Below, one piece after another: positions 37,422 to 45,965 of a DNA stretch of 64,000 nucleotides. Source of the stretch: Bailinhaonella thermotolerans (GTDB lineage Bacteria > Actinomycetota > Actinomycetes > Streptosporangiales > Streptosporangiaceae); contig NZ_QZEY01000003.1 of NCBI RefSeq assembly GCF_003594875.1, forward strand, positions 1-64,000. The letters run 5' to 3'. The notes beneath the pieces were generated by a model that was not told where the DNA came from, did no database searches, and worked only from the letters and a program-made list of their open reading frames with translations. Position 1 is the first letter of the stretch; each line of letters begins with the position of its first letter. The position numbers were made by a program, and so were the translations under genes.

Positions 37422-37913
37422 CTAGCGGTAGTTGACGAACTGGAGGGCGATGTCCAGGTCCTTGCCCTTGAGGAGGGCGATGACCTCCTGGAGGTCGTCC
37501 TTCTTCTTGGAGCTGACGCGGAGCTCGTCGCCCTGGATCTGGGCCTTGACGCCCTTCGGGCCCTCATCCCGGATGATCTTGGAGAGCTTCTTCGCGTTCT
37601 CCTGGTCGATGCCCTCCTTGAGGTTCACCATCATCCGGTACTCCTTGCCGGAGATCCGCGGCTCCCCGGCGTCCAGCACCTTCAGGCTCAGGTTGCGCTT
37701 GACCAGCTTCTCCTTGAACACATCGAGCACGGCCTTCGCGCGTTCCTCGCTGTTCGCCTTGATCTCGATCGCGTCCTGCCCCGACCACGAGATCGAGGCC
37801 CCGGTGCCCTTGAAGTCGAACCGGTGCCCGATCTCCTTCACCGTCTGGTTCAGCGCGTTGTCGACCTCCTGCCGATCGATCTTGCTCACGACGTCGAACG
37901 ATGAGTCGGCCAT
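37422..37913 (-). CDS. yajQ: YajQ family cyclic-di-nucleotide/nucleic-acid-binding protein
   Basis: A 163-residue cytoplasmic protein of normal family length, starting [20 protein letters not shown] and containing [13 protein letters not shown] and [20 protein letters not shown]. Two ferredoxin-like folds are typical. Homologues elsewhere bind cyclic di-GMP or nucleotides; the actinobacterial role is not established. Codon use and start are standard; it stands alone next to tRNA-Tyr. Confidence 0.95.
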   Translation of the reverse strand: MADSSFDVVSKIDRQEVDNALNQTVKEIGHRFDFKGTGASISWSGQDAIEIKANSEERAKAVLDVFKEKLVKRNLSLKVLDAGEPRISGKEYRMMVNLKEGIDQENAKKLSKIIRDEGPKGVKAQIQGDELRVSSKKKDDLQEVIALLKGKDLDIALQFVNYR

Positions 37914-38114
37914 CAGTACGCGTGTCCTCTCTCAACTAAACGGGCCGGGGCGCGGGCGTCCGGCGGGCCCGGCCTCTCCCCACGTCGCCCCCTACGACCT
38001 TAGCGATCCAACCCACCCAAACGACGGACCGAGCCCCGGACGCCGCCGATGTCACGTCCCCGCCCGAAGTCCGCTATCCTTCACTGTGCCGGGAAGCGAA
38101 AGCCTCCCGGCGGA

Positions 38115-38196
38115 GGCAGGTTGCCCGAGTGGCCAAAGGGAGCGGTCTGTAAAACCGTCGGCTCAGCCTACGCAAGTTCGAACCTTGCACCTGCCA
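38115..38196 (+). tRNA. tRNA-Tyr (GTA)
   Basis: Acceptor GGCAGGT pairs with ACCTGCC. The anticodon loop CTGTAAA gives GTA. A long variable arm (class II) and the T-arm GCAAGTTCGAACCTTGC are present. Discriminator A; CCA is not encoded. 82 nt. Confidence 0.95.
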
Positions 38197-38205
38197 CACC
38201 AGCAG

Positions 38206-38252
38206 GAATCGGCCCCTGACCAGCGAAAAGCGGTCAGGGGCCGATTCGTTTT
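38206..38252 (+). terminator. Strong rho-independent terminator after tRNA-Tyr
   Basis: A perfect 16-bp stem (38206-38221 with 38232-38247) around a 10-nt loop, followed by GTTTTG. It is the best terminator in the window. Confidence 0.93.
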
Positions 38253-38655
38253 GAGCATCCGGTCTAGTGCCGCGAGTCCGGCCGGACACGGGTGGCCACG
38301 GAGAAATCCCGGAGCAGCTCCACACCTTGGCCGTCGCGGATTGCCGAAGGCGATCGACGGCGCGTGCTCCCTTCCTCCGCGCGGCTGTGTCGGGCGGGTC
38401 GACTGAGCTGCGCGGAGGTCCGTGGCCTGTTCGGGGTGCGGGGCCGCGTAGTGCGTCGTGCCGAAGGACGCCTTCGTGCGTTCGCCTCGCGCGGCTTCGG
38501 AGCGTACGGCGGCGAGGAGCCTTGTCGGCGGGGAGGGAGTGGCTGGGGCGCCTAGTCCGTGATCTTTCATGGGCGGCTGAGGTGTTTCGGGTGATTGACA
38601 GCGCTTTCGATGCCGCAGAGATTGATCGGAGTGGCTGCGGGCTGTGCGAGGGCTG
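38253..38655. other. Gene-poor stretch after tRNA-Tyr
   Basis: Base composition is slightly lower in GC and open frames lack the usual codon bias. No frame encodes a recognisable protein on either strand. It may be an eroded insertion next to the tRNA, but no repeat of the tRNA 3' end was found. Confidence 0.5.
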
Positions 38656-38943
38656 ATGGACTGGATTTTTCTGCTGAGCGCGGTCGCGTTCTTCATGGGC
38701 GCCGGCGGCATGATGGTGATGTTCCGTCGCTGGCGGAGCCGCGGTGACCGCGTTGCCGGGGCGGTGCTTCTCGTCGCCTTCGGCCTGTGGGTGGCGTCGG
38801 TGTTCGTGGCGTCGGTGGATGGCGACACGACACTCGGAAGCCCCGCGTTCTGGGTCGCCGCGCTGTCGTTGCTCACCGGCTTGGGCGGGGGAGTCGTGAC
38901 ACTCGTGCGGTCGTCACCTCGAAGCCACCGAGAGGTGAAATGA
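38656..38943 (+). CDS. Small hypothetical membrane protein
   Basis: A 95-residue product from ATG 38656 with three hydrophobic segments (about 2-20, 32-55, 66-87) and a short basic tail, RSSPRSHREVK. Not recognised. GTG 38644 is an in-frame alternative. Its stop overlaps a possible 15-codon ORF at 38940-38987 with a GAGAGG site. Codon bias is weaker than in neighbours, so it may be a recent or horizontally acquired gene. Confidence 0.55.
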   Translation: MDWIFLLSAVAFFMGAGGMMVMFRRWRSRGDRVAGAVLLVAFGLWVASVFVASVDGDTTLGSPAFWVAALSLLTGLGGGVVTLVRSSPRSHREVK

Positions 38944-39114
38944 GCCGTTTCGAGGGCGCGTCAAAGCCTGATCCTTCAGATGACTGACGCGGGCACTGGC
39001 GGTCGCCTCCGCGATCGTTGACTGGCGGACCATCTGGAGTGGGGGAGGCTCCGGGGGCCCCGGCGGCGGCCCTGGTGGCCATCGGCACCTGGTCGGTGTG
39101 AGGTCGGTCACTTG

Positions 39115-39141
39115 TGTCACGTGAGGGGGCGGCGTTCCGTC
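39115..39141 (+). promoter_or_regulatory. ECF41 (SigJ-type) promoter of the SDR gene
   Basis: TGTCACG (39115-39121), a 16-bp spacer and CGTC (39138-39141) match the established ECF41 target TGTCACA/CGTC. The element lies 9 nt before the SDR start, and the ECF41 sigma factor is the next gene. Confidence 0.75.
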
Positions 39142-39150
39142 TACTAGTGC

Positions 39151-39894
39151 ATGACGAACAACGGAAAGACCCTCGCACTGATCACCGGCGCCAACAAGGG
39201 ACTCGGCTTCGAGACGGCCCGCCGCCTCGGCGAGCTGGGCTGGACGATCTTCCTGGGGTCGCGTGACGAGGGCCGGGGGCGGGCGGCCGCCGGCAAGCTG
39301 GCCGCCGGCGGCGTGGATGTGGTGGTGGTCCCGCTGGACGTGACCTCCGACGCGTCGGTGGCCGGGGCCCTGCGGCTCGTGCGGGAGCACACCGACCGGC
39401 TGGACGTGCTGGTCAACAACGCGGGCGCGCCTGGGAGGGGGGTCCACCCCGCGGACGCGACGGCCGAGGAGCTCCATTCCGTCTACGACACCAACGTGTA
39501 CGGGCCGGTCCGGGTCACCCAGGCGTTCCTCCCCCTGCTGCGGGCGGCGGACAATCCGCGGGTGGTGATGGTGTCCAGCGCCGTCGGTTCCTTCGGAGTC
39601 CAGACCGATCCGGCGCAGCCCACCGCGAAGATGCACGAGCTCGCCTACTCCTCGTCCAAGACCGCGCTGAACATGATCACCATCCGGTACGCCCAGGCGT
39701 TCCCGGAGATCAAGTTCAACGCCCTGACCCCCGGCGAGGTCGCGAACCACAAGTTCGCCGCCACCGACATGAACAACCACCGGGGCCAGCTCACGGCCGC
39801 CGAGGGCAGCGACCCGATCGTGAAGCTCGCGACGCTCGGCGCCGACGGGCCGACCGCGACCTTCATCGACCGCCTCGGCCCCGTGGCGTGGTGA
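39151..39894 (+). CDS. Short-chain dehydrogenase/reductase
   Basis: A 247-residue classical SDR: NADP-binding TGANKGLG near residue 13, NNAG at about 88, catalytic Ser in MVSSAVG and YSSSK (Tyr and Lys). Arg39 in GSRDEGRGR suggests NADPH preference. ECF41 sigma factors are typically encoded beside small oxidoreductases, carboxymuconolactone decarboxylases or epimerases; this gene fits the oxidoreductase class, and it has a matching ECF41 promoter. Substrate unknown. Confidence 0.92.
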   Translation: MTNNGKTLALITGANKGLGFETARRLGELGWTIFLGSRDEGRGRAAAGKLAAGGVDVVVVPLDVTSDASVAGALRLVREHTDRLDVLVNNAGAPGRGVHPADATAEELHSVYDTNVYGPVRVTQAFLPLLRAADNPRVVMVSSAVGSFGVQTDPAQPTAKMHELAYSSSKTALNMITIRYAQAFPEIKFNALTPGEVANHKFAATDMNNHRGQLTAAEGSDPIVKLATLGADGPTATFIDRLGPVAW

Positions 39895-40064
39895 CGCCTT
39901 CGTGAGCCCCTCCCGCCCCGTCCCCGCACCGGAGTGCCCGCGATGACCCTTGTGTCCCTTTTCGATAGGTTGGGCGGCGGCATCCCCGGGGCGGGGAGCG
40001 GCGCGGCGGAACGGCGGAGAGCCGCCACCGCGCGCCGGGGTTCCGGGGGCGGGAGGAGAGCGCG

Positions 40065-40988
40065 ATGGGCCGGACCGACGACTTCGAGCGCTTCCGGCCG
40101 CTGCTGTTCTCGATCGCCTACCGGATCCTCGGGAGCGTGGAGGACGCCGAGGACACGGTCCAGGAGGCGTGGCTGCGGTACGTCACCGCCGAGGCCGAGC
40201 CAGTCTCGGTCCAGGCGTACCTGACGACCACCGTGACCCGGGTCGCGATCGACGCGCTCCGCGCGGCCCGGGTGCGCCGGGAGGCGTACGTCGGGGAGTG
40301 GTTCCCCGAGCCGCTGCTGGAGGATCCCTACGACGACCCGGCGCGCTCGGCGGAACTGGCCGACTCGATCTCGATGACGGCGCTCCTGATGCTCGAACGG
40401 CTGAGCCCCCTCGAACGCGCGGTGTTCGTGCTCCACGACGGGTTCGGTTTCGGCTTCGCGGAGGTCGCCGCCGCGGTGGGACGGTCGGAGGCGGCGTGCC
40501 GGCAGCTCGCGGTGCGCGCCCGCCGGCACATGACCGAGGGCCGCCCCCGGTTCCGCGTGGACCGGCGCGAGCGCGAGGAACTCGCCGGCCGTTTCCTGGA
40601 CGCGCTGCGCGGGGGCGACGTCGGCGCGCTGCGCAAGGTGCTCGCACCCGGCGTGCGGAGCGCGGGCGACGGCGGCGGCAAGGCCCCCGCCTTCGCGCGC
40701 GCCGTCACCGGCGCCGACAGGGTCGCCCGGCTGCTCGGCGCCATGGCGCCCGCGCTGCTCGCGATCGGCGGCCGGATCGAGGCGCGCGAGGTGAACGGCC
40801 AGCCCGGGGCCGTCTTCCTGGACCCGGAGGGAAAGATCATCAACACCCTGGCGCTCGAAATCTACGACGGGCGCGTCCAGACGATCCTGGCGGTGATCAA
40901 CCCGGACAAACTCCGCCACCTGGGCCCGGTGGCGGACGCCTGGAGCGTCGACCGGCTGGCGCGCCAGGCGATGCGCGCCACCGGCTGA
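40065..40988 (+). CDS. sigJ: ECF41-family sigma factor SigJ
   Basis: A 307-residue sigma factor of ECF group 41. Region 2 at residues about 8-75 (FRPLLFSIAYRILGSVEDAEDTVQ region), the group-specific WLRYVTAEAE, region 4 about 125-180 (LSPLERAVFVLHDGFGF), then a SnoaL/NTF2-like C-terminal extension of about 115 residues carrying DGGGK and NPDKL, both characteristic of ECF41. The extension acts as a built-in regulator in this group; no anti-sigma gene is needed and none is present. A GGAGGAG site precedes ATG 40065. Its likely target is the upstream SDR gene. Confidence 0.93.
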   Translation: MGRTDDFERFRPLLFSIAYRILGSVEDAEDTVQEAWLRYVTAEAEPVSVQAYLTTTVTRVAIDALRAARVRREAYVGEWFPEPLLEDPYDDPARSAELADSISMTALLMLERLSPLERAVFVLHDGFGFGFAEVAAAVGRSEAACRQLAVRARRHMTEGRPRFRVDRREREELAGRFLDALRGGDVGALRKVLAPGVRSAGDGGGKAPAFARAVTGADRVARLLGAMAPALLAIGGRIEAREVNGQPGAVFLDPEGKIINTLALEIYDGRVQTILAVINPDKLRHLGPVADAWSVDRLARQAMRATG

Positions 40989-41030
40989 CCCCGCCTCGGC
41001 CGGCCCGCGACCGCCGTCTTCACGCCGGCG

Positions 41031-42203
41031 TCAGCTCGGGGTCGTGGCGGGGCCGTTCCAGTCGAAGCAGAGGACGGTGGCGTCGTCCTGCAGGTCGCCG
41101 TGGGCGACGTCGTTCACCGCGCTGGTGAGCGCGCGGACGGCCTCGCGGGGATGGAGGTCCCGGCCCTCGCGGATGAGGGCGGGCAGGTCGAGGGCCGCGG
41201 CCTCACGCTCGCGCATGCCGTCGGTGATCAGGATCAGCCGGTCGCCGAGGCGCAGCTCCAGCTTCTGGATGGAATAGGGCCAGGTCATGGGGACGCCGAA
41301 CGGCAGATCGGCGTCGAGGTGGACCTCCCGCACCTCGCCGTCGCGCAGGAGGAGCGGGCGCGGATGGCCGGCGTTGACGACCTGGACCATGCCCTGTTCG
41401 AGGTCGACCCGGAAGAGCTGCCCGGTGGCGAAACCGCGGTTGTAGTGGGACAGGGCCTGGTGGGCCTGGCGGGCCTGTTCGAGCACGTCGCCCCGCTCCC
41501 GCCGGGCCCGGCGCAGGGCGCCGACCAGGAGCGTGGCCAGGATCGCCGAATCGACGTCGTGCCCCATCGCGTCGGTGATCGACAGGTGCAGGGTGTTCCG
41601 GTCCAGGGCGTAGTCGTAGGTGTCCCCGCCCACGTTGTCGGCCGGCACCAGCCCGCAGGCGACCGTGAACTCGGCGGCTTCGCAGCAGGAGGCCGACGGC
41701 AGCAGTTGGTGCTGGATCTCCGAGCCCAGGCCCATCCGGGTGGTGCGCTGGCCCGAGTGATAGAGGTCGGTGAAGCGGCGGTCCGTGACGATGATGTACG
41801 CCAGGGCGTGCGCGGCCTCCCCGATCTGCCGCCGCACGGCCTCGTCGGTGTGCGGCACGGTCAGCTCCAGCAGGCCGATCACGTCGCCCCGGTTGGTGAC
41901 CGGGGCGAGCACGCGCTCCTGGCCGTCGCGCCGGCTCTCCCGGTACAGCCGCTGGCTGCGCAGCACATCGTCGTACACGCTGCCGCGCAGCCGGAACCGC
42001 TCCGCGGTGTGCCCGCTTTCGGACCCACGCTGATCGGCCAGCCGGACCACTTCCTGGCCGATCAGATCGACGAAGAGGAAGGAGACGTCGCTCGCGTCGA
42101 AGCGGTCCCGCAGGTTGCGGGCGACCACCGCGACCGACTGCACCGGCGAGGCGTTCTCGGCCGCCACCAGCACCTCACCCAGCCCGAACGACTCCCCGGC
42201 CAC
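41031..42203 (-). CDS. PP2C-type (SpoIIE-like) protein phosphatase with GAF-like sensor
   Basis: GTG 42203 was chosen because AAGGAG sits 6 nt upstream; the longer frame from 42239 lacks this. About 390 residues: an N-terminal GAF-like sensory domain (residues about 15-150, with DVSFLFVDL and VLAPVTNRGDVIGLLEL) and a PPM/SpoIIE phosphatase domain (GLVPADNVGGDTYDYA with the metal Asp residues, ITDAMGHDVDSA, ITDGMRERE, QDDATVLCF). Such proteins dephosphorylate anti-anti-sigma factors in partner-switching stress pathways. No anti-sigma partner lies nearby. Divergent from the secreted-repeat gene. Confidence 0.9.
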   Translation of the reverse strand: MAGESFGLGEVLVAAENASPVQSVAVVARNLRDRFDASDVSFLFVDLIGQEVVRLADQRGSESGHTAERFRLRGSVYDDVLRSQRLYRESRRDGQERVLAPVTNRGDVIGLLELTVPHTDEAVRRQIGEAAHALAYIIVTDRRFTDLYHSGQRTTRMGLGSEIQHQLLPSASCCEAAEFTVACGLVPADNVGGDTYDYALDRNTLHLSITDAMGHDVDSAILATLLVGALRRARRERGDVLEQARQAHQALSHYNRGFATGQLFRVDLEQGMVQVVNAGHPRPLLLRDGEVREVHLDADLPFGVPMTWPYSIQKLELRLGDRLILITDGMREREAAALDLPALIREGRDLHPREAVRALTSAVNDVAHGDLQDDATVLCFDWNGPATTPS

Positions 42204-42476
42204 ATCCGTCTCCTTCGCTCGGGGACAGTCCTTCCCCACGCCGCGCGGCCTTCACCAGATCGCGGCGCGACCTGGAGGAAGGCGCCCGCGGACGATCAGG
42301 GCGAGCCGGGCGAGCCGGGCGGGCCGCCGTCCACGCACTCGCCGCCGAGGTGCCGGGTCGGCGGCGTACGCCTCGCGGGGGACGGGGGTTCGGCCCGGAG
42401 GGGGACGAGGGGGTGGGGCCGTAGCGATCAACATGGGCCGAGGACGAGATACCCGCGCGGATGGAGGGCGATGAGC

Positions 42477-43049
42477 ATGAGTGGGTGGGGGAAGAAGGGT
42501 TCGGCCCTGATGGCGGGGGTGGTGCTGGCGGGACTGCTGCCGGCGGGGCCCGCGGCGGCGTCGGTGACGTTGACGATCCGGCTCGCGACGACCTCGACGT
42601 TCAAGGAGTCGGCGGGGGTGGACTTCACGTGCCCGTGGAACCAGGTGCTGACCGGGCGGGCGCACAAGGGGGACGAGAACGGTTACACGACGTACTACTG
42701 CAGCCGCGTCCTCTTCAACGGGGAGGAGGCGCAGGTGACGGTGGGGGACTGGAGCCTCGGCCAGCGGGAGGACTACTCGACGTACCAGGCGCCGTGGAAC
42801 CACGTCCTGGTCGGCCGGTGGCACACCGGGGACGAGAAGGGGATCACCCGGTACCGCCCCGGCACGATGACCTGGCGGGGGAGGCAGGTCTACATCGACA
42901 TGCACACGTGGACGGGGCCGATGCGGGAGAGCTCCCACGCCAGCCACGCCGACGTTGACCAGCGCCAGATCATGACCGGCCGGATCCACTCCGGCAACGA
43001 GAACGGCGACACCAAGTACCAGTACGGCAAGATCTTCCTCTACGGCTGA
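42477..43049 (+). CDS. Secreted protein with three GRxHxGDENG repeats
   Basis: ATG 42477 has GGAGGG 8 nt upstream (ATG 42471 is too close). 190 residues with a signal peptide ending PAGPAAAS. The mature protein is three imperfect repeats of about 50 residues, each with [VI][LM][TV]GR-x-H-x-G-[DN]-E-[NK]-G-x-T-x-Y: VLTGRAHKGDENGYTTYYC, VLVGRWHTGDEKGITRYR and IMTGRIHSGNENGDTKYQY. Two cysteines occur only in the first repeat. The acidic loops could bind metal. I do not recognise a characterised family; it is a likely extracellular binding protein. Confidence 0.8.
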   Translation: MSGWGKKGSALMAGVVLAGLLPAGPAAASVTLTIRLATTSTFKESAGVDFTCPWNQVLTGRAHKGDENGYTTYYCSRVLFNGEEAQVTVGDWSLGQREDYSTYQAPWNHVLVGRWHTGDEKGITRYRPGTMTWRGRQVYIDMHTWTGPMRESSHASHADVDQRQIMTGRIHSGNENGDTKYQYGKIFLYG

Positions 43050-43181
43050 CCCGCGTCCCACCCCCCGGCCCCGCCCCGCCCCGCCGTACGGCCGCACCAC
43101 CGCCGTACGGCCGCGCTCGCCGTACGGCTGACGCGGCGGCGGTTCGGCCCGCACCGCCGGGCCGCCGGGGCGGGCACGCGG
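43050..43181. repeat. CCGTACGG palindromes between convergent genes
   Basis: Three copies of GCCGTACGGC/T in about 50 bp (43081-43132) separate the secreted-repeat gene from the MFS gene. No gene here. Confidence 0.6.
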
Positions 43182-44318
43182 TCAGGGCGGGTCGGGTGAG
43201 GCCGAGCGGGCGGTGCGGAGGTGGAGGGCGGCGGCGGTCACGCCGCAGGCCAGGCAGGCCGTCCACAGGTGTGCGGGGGCGGCGGCCAGGAGGGCCTGGC
43301 CCGCGGGGGCGCCCAGGACGAGGCCGAGGTTCCAGGTGCTGCTGTAGGCGCCCTGCGCGGCGCCGGCGCGGCCCGCGGGGGCGATCTTGGCCAGGTGGGC
43401 GACGGCGGTGGGAGCCTGGAGCACCTCGCCCAGCGACCACACGACCACGGCGGCGGCCTGGACGGCGAAGCCGCCGGGCAGCCCGTGGGCGGCGAACCCG
43501 GCCCCCACGAGCAGGGCCGCCGCCACGAACGCGGCCGTCGTGCCCACGCGGGGCACCAGGCGCCCGGCCAGCGGCTGCACCGCCACCACGACCACGCCGT
43601 TGACGGCCAGCAGCGCCCCGATCGCGGCGCTGTCCCAGCCCGCGCCGGTCAGGGCCAGCGGCAGGGCGCCCTGTTTCTGCAGGTAGACGACGGCGACGAG
43701 GAACGCCGCCAGCAGGAACGGAGCCAGCCCCCGCGTCCGCCCGTCCGGTACGGCGGAGCCCGCGCGCCCGGGCCGCACGCCGGACGGCACGGGCACGGCG
43801 CGGGCCAGCGCCAGGCAGCCCAGCGCGGCCACGGCCTGGACCACCAGCGGCACGGCCGTGCCGGCGGCCAGCAGCAGCCCGGAGGCGGCCGGGGCGACGG
43901 CCGCGGCCACGTTGTGCGCCCAGTAGGCCCAGCCGGCCGCACTCATCCGCCGCTCCGGCTCCACGGCCTCCATCAGCCAGGTCATCACGGCGGGGCGGAC
44001 GCATCCGCCGGTGAACGAGGCCGCCGCGGCCAGCGCCACGAACGCGGCGGGCCAGGGGCAGGCGGCGGCCGCGGCCGACAGCAGGGCGGTGCCCCCACAG
44101 GCGAGCATGACGGTCCGCCGGGGCCCCGCCCGATCGGCCAGCAGCCCGGCCGCCCACCCGGCGGCGACCGTGCCCGCGCCCACGGCGACCAGCAGCAGCG
44201 ACGTCGTCGTACCGGGGCCGAACCGGCGCAGCGCCAGGAGCAGCAGGAACGCGGGCGCGACCGATCCGGCGCGGGAGAGCGCGCCGAGGACCATCAGGCG
44301 TCGCGCCGGATCTCTCAC
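43182..44318 (-). CDS. MFS transporter
   Basis: A 378-residue major facilitator protein with about 11-12 hydrophobic segments and the A-like motif LLADRAGPRRT between segments 2 and 3. GTG 44318 overlaps the RpiR regulator stop by 4 bp, forming a two-gene operon. The substrate is unknown; the RpiR/SIS partner suggests control by a sugar phosphate, so sugar or sugar-derivative efflux or uptake is conceivable. The N-terminal basic MRDPARR precedes the first helix. Confidence 0.85.
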   Translation of the reverse strand: MRDPARRLMVLGALSRAGSVAPAFLLLLALRRFGPGTTTSLLLVAVGAGTVAAGWAAGLLADRAGPRRTVMLACGGTALLSAAAAACPWPAAFVALAAAASFTGGCVRPAVMTWLMEAVEPERRMSAAGWAYWAHNVAAAVAPAASGLLLAAGTAVPLVVQAVAALGCLALARAVPVPSGVRPGRAGSAVPDGRTRGLAPFLLAAFLVAVVYLQKQGALPLALTGAGWDSAAIGALLAVNGVVVVAVQPLAGRLVPRVGTTAAFVAAALLVGAGFAAHGLPGGFAVQAAAVVVWSLGEVLQAPTAVAHLAKIAPAGRAGAAQGAYSSTWNLGLVLGAPAGQALLAAAPAHLWTACLACGVTAAALHLRTARSASPDPP

Positions 44319-45130
44319 CAGGCGGCCTCGGCGGAGGTGGCGGCGAACGCGTCCAGCGCCTCGCGGGCGCGCTCGCCGAGCCGGTCGATCAGCGCCAGGC
44401 AGACGGCGTCGAACACCACGAACTGCCCGACCCGCGAGGCCGTGGACTCCAGCCGGAACGCCGGGTCGTGGCCTCCGGTGACCAGGACGTGGTCGGCGTG
44501 CCCGGCCAGCGGCGTCGCGCGGAAGCCCACCAGCGCCACCACGGTGACCCCGCGCTCACGCGCCGCACGCGCCGCGTCCACCACGGACCGGGTGCCGCCG
44601 GTGTGGCTGACCAGCAGGCACGCGTCCTCGGGGCCGAAGCGGCGGGCCAGCACCCCGGCGGCCAGGGGATCGGCCGGGGCCACGGCGTCCACCCCGATGG
44701 CGCTGAGCCGCAGCCCCGCGTCCTGGGCGACCGGCCAGGACAGGCCCGCCCCGGACACCAGCACGCGCCGCGCCCCGGCCAGCGCCCCGGCCACGGCCTG
44801 GACGGCCGCCTCGTCCACAGTGGCCCCGAGCGCGTCCACGGCGGCCCGCGCCACCTGCGCCGCCGTCGCCAGGTGCCCGTCGGGGGCGGCCGGCCGCGGC
44901 CTCGCCCGTGCCGCCGCCAGCCGGACCCCCTGGAACCCGGCGTACCCCAGGGCCTGGCAGGCCCGCACGACCGTCGAGGGCGAGACGCCCGCGCGCTCGG
45001 CCACCTCGCCGATCCCCAGCTCCGGGAGTTCCGCCGCGAGGCGCACCATCAGCTCCGCGACCCGCCGCTCACTGGCCCGCATCCCGGCCCCGGCCGCCCG
45101 CAGCCGCGCCTCAAGGGAATTCTCTTCCAT
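44315..45130 (-). CDS. MurR/RpiR family regulator with SIS domain
   Basis: A 271-residue regulator from ATG 45130 (MEENSLEARLRAAG). N-terminal HTH_6 with IGEVAERAGVSPSTVVRACQALGYAGFQ and a C-terminal SIS sugar-phosphate-binding domain (ARRVLVSGAGLSWPVAQDAGLRL, LLVSHTGGTRSVVDAARAARERG regions). No ribosome-binding site precedes the start, but TATATT (45139-45144) lies 8 nt upstream, so the message is likely leaderless. Two palindromes overlap this promoter, pointing to autoregulation. Translationally coupled with the MFS gene. Confidence 0.9.
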   Translation of the reverse strand: MEENSLEARLRAAGAGMRASERRVAELMVRLAAELPELGIGEVAERAGVSPSTVVRACQALGYAGFQGVRLAAARARPRPAAPDGHLATAAQVARAAVDALGATVDEAAVQAVAGALAGARRVLVSGAGLSWPVAQDAGLRLSAIGVDAVAPADPLAAGVLARRFGPEDACLLVSHTGGTRSVVDAARAARERGVTVVALVGFRATPLAGHADHVLVTGGHDPAFRLESTASRVGQFVVFDAVCLALIDRLGERAREALDAFAATSAEAAW

Positions 45131-45161
45131 AAGGAATGAATATATATGGAACGTAATTCCA
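45125..45161 (-). promoter_or_regulatory. RpiR promoter with TTCC/GGAA palindromic operators
   Basis: TGGAA-N5-TTCCA at 45147-45161 (upstream of the -10 TATATT) and TTCC-ATAA-GGAA at 45125-45136 (over the start codon). Both share the TTCC/GGAA half-site, consistent with one dimeric regulator binding twice. Confidence 0.55.
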
Positions 45162-45315
45162 GGAACGCGCAAGGGTCTCCCGGGCGGTCGTGACCGGGGT
45201 CAGGGTGGCGGGGAGAGCGCGTCCGGCGGCGGGTCCGGCCGTGCGCCGGCCGCCGGAGGGGTACGGCGGCGCGGGCCGTGCCTGAGGGGGTCAGGCGGGG
45301 CCGTGCCTGAGTGGG

Positions 45316-45681
45316 TCAGGCGGGGCCGAGGGAGCGGTAGTAGGCGATCTTGTCGCGGATGCGGGAGCGCTTGGCCCGCAGGTCGGCGATGTGCTCCTCG
45401 ACGCGGCGCTCGTGGGCCTCCAGGAGGGCGACGCGCTCGGGGATGGTGGAGTCGTCGCCGCGCGCGAGTTCGGCGAAGCGGAGCATGTCGGCGATGGGCA
45501 TGCCGGTGTCGCGCAGGCAGCGGAGCCAGCCCAGCCAGGCGACGTCGTCCTCGCTGAACCTCCGCCGGCCGGACGCGGTCCTGGACACCGGCTCCAGCAG
45601 GCCGATGCGCTCGTAGTAGCGCAGCGTGTCGATGCTGAACCCGGTCTCGTCGGCGACCTGCGCGGGGGTGTAGACGCTCAC
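45316..45681 (-). CDS. MerR family transcriptional regulator
   Basis: A 121-residue MerR protein: N-terminal winged helix YTPAQVADETGFSIDTLRYYERIGLL, the RRRFSEDDVAWL segment and a C-terminal coiled coil ending near residue 118. There is no metal-binding cysteine set, so it resembles the organic-molecule or stress-sensing branch. GTG 45681 lies 6 nt after a CATCCT -10, so translation is probably leaderless. The same operator is found at its own promoter and at the divergent aldo/keto reductase promoter. Confidence 0.92.
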   Translation of the reverse strand: MSVYTPAQVADETGFSIDTLRYYERIGLLEPVSRTASGRRRFSEDDVAWLGWLRCLRDTGMPIADMLRFAELARGDDSTIPERVALLEAHERRVEEHIADLRAKRSRIRDKIAYYRSLGPA

Positions 45682-45687
45682 GACGGA

Positions 45688-45718
45688 AGGATGTCACCTG
45701 GAGCGCACTCCAGGTCAA
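45688..45718 (-). promoter_or_regulatory. merR promoter with 20-bp operator in a 19-bp spacer
   Basis: On the minus strand TTGACC, 19-bp spacer, CATCCT. The palindrome ACCTGGAGCGCACTCCAGGT (45696-45715) fills the spacer. A 19-bp spacer is typical of MerR-activated promoters. Confidence 0.85.
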
Positions 45719-45927
45719 GCGGCCGGCCCCGGTGATCCGTCGCCCTCGCCCCGCGCGTCCGGCCTACCCCCTCGCCGCGACATCCGCCGCGCCTCCCGCC
45801 CCACCCCTGCCGAACCCCTGCCGCGGCCCGCGCCGTGATCGCCTGCCGGGAGCCCTCGCCGCGACGCGCCCGCCGCGTGCCCGGGCTCGAATCGGGGAAC
45901 GCGGAGAACCGGGCGGGACCGGGCGCT

Positions 45928-45958
45928 TGACCTGGAGCGCGCTCCAGGTCGCAGGATT
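45928..45958 (+). promoter_or_regulatory. Aldo/keto reductase promoter with MerR operator
   Basis: TTGACC (45928-45933), 19-bp spacer, CAGGAT (45953-45958). The operator ACCTGGAGCGCGCTCCAGGT (45931-45950) differs from the merR copy by one base. The -10 is 7 nt from ATG 45966, so the mRNA is leaderless. Confidence 0.88.
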
Positions 45959-45965
45959 TCCGTCC

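Noticed and set aside
38115-38250. Attachment-site duplication of the tRNA-Tyr 3' end
   Set aside because: No second copy of the tRNA 3' terminal 15-20 bp was found within the window.
38163-38876. 237-residue minus-strand frame after tRNA-Tyr
   Set aside because: Its C terminus translates the tRNA antisense, and no protein family is recognisable; likely spurious.
38940-38987. 15-codon ORF overlapping the small membrane gene stop
   Set aside because: It has a GAGAGG site and an ATGA overlap, but is too short and unconserved to claim without ribosome profiling.
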